DNA of 64,000 nt, taken from positions 1-64,000 of the forward strand of contig CAJQSI010000016.1 of the NCBI GenBank assembly GCA_905612515.1, given 5' to 3'. The notes beneath the pieces are model-generated. The model did not search any database and was not told where the DNA came from. It saw only the letters and a program-made list of their open reading frames with translations. Shown here piece after piece: positions 61,824 to 64,000 of the stretch. The stretch is from an uncultured Opitutales bacterium (GTDB lineage Bacteria; Verrucomicrobiota; Verrucomicrobiia; Opitutales; Seribacteraceae). Every line of letters begins with the position of its first letter. Position 1 is the first letter of the stretch. Made by a program: the position numbers and the translations under genes.

Positions 61824-62144
61824 GGTACTCCTGAGTGTGCGGGACTCGCCCGCAATAAAACAGCCGGGCTACGACCATGCCTCCAACCTTGAGCGAGCTA
61901 TCACTGCGGCACTCAAGTCAAAACGGTTAAGACTCTTTCCGAGTGCAGGTCTCGGGTAGAAGCTATCATTGAAACAAGTTTATCTACGAACACGCGGTGC
62001 ACTACACTTGGATCGGCGCCATACTTAATGGCAAACGCCCGCGAAAAAGTCCTAAATCCTAGCGAGCATTAGCCACCACATCTAGGTCATGGATTGGAGA
62101 ATGGTGTCCTTACTCCCTTGATCATTTCTTCTAGTGACGATTCA
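61824..62144. other. Gene-free stretch of 321 bp
   Basis: No ORF longer than about 50 codons with a recognisable family, tRNA or known RNA motif is seen. A short hairpin (61838-61854, TGCGGG/CCCGCA) follows the FKBP gene. The rest contains several stops in every frame and no clear promoter pair. It may hold a decayed gene, but I cannot name one. Confidence 0.5.
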
Positions 62145-64000
62145 TTGCATAAGGTGATACTTGCTGCATTTGTCCTGATTTTCTTTCTCCCGGTTGTATT
62201 GACCGCCGGAGACTGGCCCACGCATGCCCACGACAACCAGCGTAGCAGCGTAACGGACGAGCAATTATCCCCTCCCCTTTCGCTCCAGTGGGCCTACGAA
62301 CCCTCTTTTCCACCGGCCAAAGGTTGGCCACGCAACGTCGACGGCTACGGCGCCCACAAAAACTCCAGCAACGTGAACTACGACGACGCCTATCGGGTCG
62401 TCGCCGCAGGGAAGATCGCCATCTTCAGCGCCTCGGGAGAAAATCGGGTCTACGCCATAGACAGCGAGCGCGGCGAAACCCTTTGGACCCTCGAGCTCGA
62501 GGGCGCTCCACGGTTGGCACCCACCATATGGAAGAATCAAGTCTATCTGGGTGCCGACGACGGGCGAGTCCACTGCCTCGACTTGAAGACCGGTCAAACG
62601 ATCTGGCGTTTCGAGGCCACTCCCGCTAAGCGGCGAATGCTGGGCTTGGGACGTTTTGGATCGGCTTGGCCCGTTCGAGCCGGGGTCATGATCGAGGAAG
62701 GCGTGGCCTATTTCACCGCCGGCCTCTTTCCCGGGGAGGGAATCTTTCTCTACGCGCTCGATGCCGAAACAGGCAAACTGAGTTATCGCAGGTCACTGAC
62801 GGGAACCGGAAACAATGGGCCCAGTCCGCAAGGCTACCCGCTCAGCGATGGCCACAGCCTCTATTTAACGAGCCGCATGGCCCCCACCCGCATCGACTTG
62901 GCGGAGGGTAAGGAGTTGCCCTTTGCGACACCTTTTCCCGAAGTCGAGAAATCACACCAGTACCGCTTCTACAATGGCGGTACCTATGCCCAGATCTGGA
63001 AAGGACAAATCGTCTACGGCCAAGCCGCCCTGCTTGCCTACGACCCGCAAAAGACTTGGAAGGACAAATACGGGCGCGAACAGTTTGGCGAACTGACCTT
63101 CAACTGGTTCAACGCCCGCCGAGCCATATTTCGTGAGGACATGGCATGGATAGCCACCGACCATCATCTGTTGGCCGTCAAGCAGGACAAGTTGCCCGAA
63201 TTGGCCAAGACCCTCTGCCGGGAATTTGAGGAAGCCTACAAGGAACATCGGGTCGCCTCGGTCGAGTCGAGCTTGGCCAAGATCAAGGAAGTCGGTGCCG
63301 ACACGGCGCAAGCCAAGGCAATCCGGGAAGGCACTCTGCGCTGGTCTTTGGAAGGGTACCAAAAGAAGTGGCCTCCTGTCCGCGACGCCCTGTTCGAGAA
63401 GTTCGCCGCCCAGTGCAAATGGATGACGCTCCTGAAGGCCAACGAGGCGATGGCAATGGCCGGTGTGGTGGTGTACGTCGGCGGAGAGGACCGGGTGATC
63501 GCCTTGGATTCGAGCAACGGGAAGAAATTGTGGGAGGAAAAGACCGACAGCCGGGTACGTGGGCTGGCCATCGCCAACGGCAGGCTCTATGTCAGCACAA
63601 TCGACGGCATGGTCCGCTGCTTTGGTGAAGGCAAGGGAAACGGAAAGATCCTAGCCAGTCACCCGCCGGCAAACTCCTTGGATCCCAAGACCGTGAAGCT
63701 TGCCGAAGCCATTTTGGCCACCACCCGAGCCGATCAAGGCTATTGCTTGGTCGTTGGCGGGGGAGACGGTCGCCTCGCCACCGCCTTGGCGGAGCGCTCG
63801 AGACTAATCGTCGAGGTCATCGACGAAGATGCCAAGAAAATCGCAGAAGGTCGACAGTTCCTGCTCGGACACAAGCTCCACGGCGGTCGCGTAAACCTTG
63901 TGCAAGGAATAGCTCAACAACTGCCCTACCCTCCCTATAATTTCAACTTGGTGATCGACTTGCACTCCGGCACAGGGGCACAAGCCGCAAAGGCCTCCGA
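62145..64000 (+). CDS. PQQ-like beta-propeller fused to a methyltransferase domain, 3' end outside the window
   Basis: An exported protein whose frame runs off the window end (at least 618 residues). No ATG is near; the start is taken at TTG 62145 (MHKVILAAFVLIFFLPVV), giving a signal peptide, with GTG 62154 and TTG 62118 as alternatives. The propeller comprises about residues 25-510: WPTHAHDNQRS entry, SGENRVYAIDSERGETLWTL, DGRVHCLDLKTGQTIWRF, YALDAETGKLSYRR. A helical insertion (about 345-415, LAKTLCREFEEAYKEH) precedes the last blades (EDRVIALDSSNGKKLWEE). From about residue 525 an S-adenosylmethionine-type Rossmann start appears: GYCLVVGGGDGRLATALAE, then an IVEVIDED acidic strand end. 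Fusion of an exported propeller to a methyltransferase is odd for a periplasmic protein; the fold calls are firm, the function is not. Confidence 0.85.
   Translation, partial: MHKVILAAFVLIFFLPVVLTAGDWPTHAHDNQRSSVTDEQLSPPLSLQWAYEPSFPPAKGWPRNVDGYGAHKNSSNVNYDDAYRVVAAGKIAIFSASGENRVYAIDSERGETLWTLELEGAPRLAPTIWKNQVYLGADDGRVHCLDLKTGQTIWRFEATPAKRRMLGLGRFGSAWPVRAGVMIEEGVAYFTAGLFPGEGIFLYALDAETGKLSYRRSLTGTGNNGPSPQGYPLSDGHSLYLTSRMAPTRIDLAEGKELPFATPFPEVEKSHQYRFYNGGTYAQIWKGQIVYGQAALLAYDPQKTWKDKYGREQFGELTFNWFNARRAIFREDMAWIATDHHLLAVKQDKLPELAKTLCREFEEAYKEHRVASVESSLAKIKEVGADTAQAKAIREGTLRWSLEGYQKKWPPVRDALFEKFAAQCKWMTLLKANEAMAMAGVVVYVGGEDRVIALDSSNGKKLWEEKTDSRVRGLAIANGRLYVSTIDGMVRCFGEGKGNGKILASHPPANSLDPKTVKLAEAILATTRADQGYCLVVGGGDGRLATALAERSRLIVEVIDEDAKKIAEGRQFLLGHKLHGGRVNLVQGIAQQLPYPPYNFNLVIDLHSGTGAQAAKAS

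Noticed and set aside
61824..62144. IS element remnant in the gene-free stretch
   Set aside because: Translations in all frames show no transposase motif or terminal inverted repeats.
28850..62144. True PQQ-dependent alcohol dehydrogenases among the propellers
   Set aside because: None shows the adjacent Cys pair, the calcium/Asp site or a heme domain of quinohaemoproteins; only the tryptophan-docking blade pattern is visible.
1..64000. rRNA, tRNA, tmRNA, SRP or 6S RNA genes
   Set aside because: No conserved sequence blocks of these RNAs were recognised on either strand; only the unclassified small RNA candidate at 48274-48348 is reported.

Overview
The window suggests a chromosome segment of a marine or sediment bacterium of the PVC superphylum, most likely Verrucomicrobiota. 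The argument is gene content: six type I sulfatases (one broken), three DUF1501 proteins plus one DUF1552, a DUF1592/1588/1585-type planctomycete cytochrome, five DUF1080 domains, six PQQ-like beta-propeller proteins, a G8/beta-helix protein, a DUF6172 protein and a RapA helicase. Most products carry a signal peptide, Tat-like RR motif or lipoprotein box, so the encoded biology is mainly periplasmic or extracellular. Almost all genes are on the + strand. No rRNA, tRNA, CRISPR array, transposase or prophage gene was recognised.

Layout. 1-6271: two sulfatases, then a DUF1592-family cytochrome/DUF1552 pair. 6380-11072: a sulfatase-DUF1080 fusion gene that is now a pseudogene, split by about 2.5 kb of foreign sequence. 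That sequence carries a minus-strand PhoD-like phosphodiesterase, a beheaded zinc-ribbon membrane protein gene and a helix-turn-helix remnant. 11142-16327: DUF1080, an NTF2-like protein, two sulfatases and an amidohydrolase lipoprotein. 16386-21645: an MFS transporter, then a pentaheme cytochrome c overlapping a sorbosone-dehydrogenase-like gene. 21798-28756: a cytoplasmic, information-processing island (RapA; a convergent C5-cytosine methyltransferase; a DUF3500-DUF1080 fusion; an orphan acidic protein).

28850-41189: repeated modules of PQQ-like propeller, DUF1501 and DUF1080, with a trypsin-like protease and a metallophosphoesterase. 41296-48071: a tight operon of a giant propeller, an alpha/beta hydrolase, an exported dimethylformamidase-beta-like protein and a Gfo/Idh/MocA oxidoreductase, followed by a probable independent small RNA (about 48274-48348). 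48511-60545: an atypical sulfatase, a sialate O-acetylesterase, a propeller/DUF1080 pair, two consecutive beta-helix proteins and a DUF1501. 60583-64000: DUF6172, an FKBP isomerase, and a propeller-methyltransferase fusion that leaves the window.

Taken together (inference) the region looks like polysaccharide- or sulfated-glycan-directed machinery of the Rhodopirellula/Lentisphaera type: sulfate removal, ester removal, sugar oxidation with electron transfer to cytochromes, and many surface propellers. However, no glycoside hydrolase of a classic family, polysaccharide lyase, SusC/SusD or TonB receptor was seen. The most unusual observations are the decayed sulfatase with its inserted cargo, sulfatases with altered active-site motifs, the two-hairpin sRNA candidate, the pentaheme cytochrome/dehydrogenase overlap, and the propeller-methyltransferase fusion.
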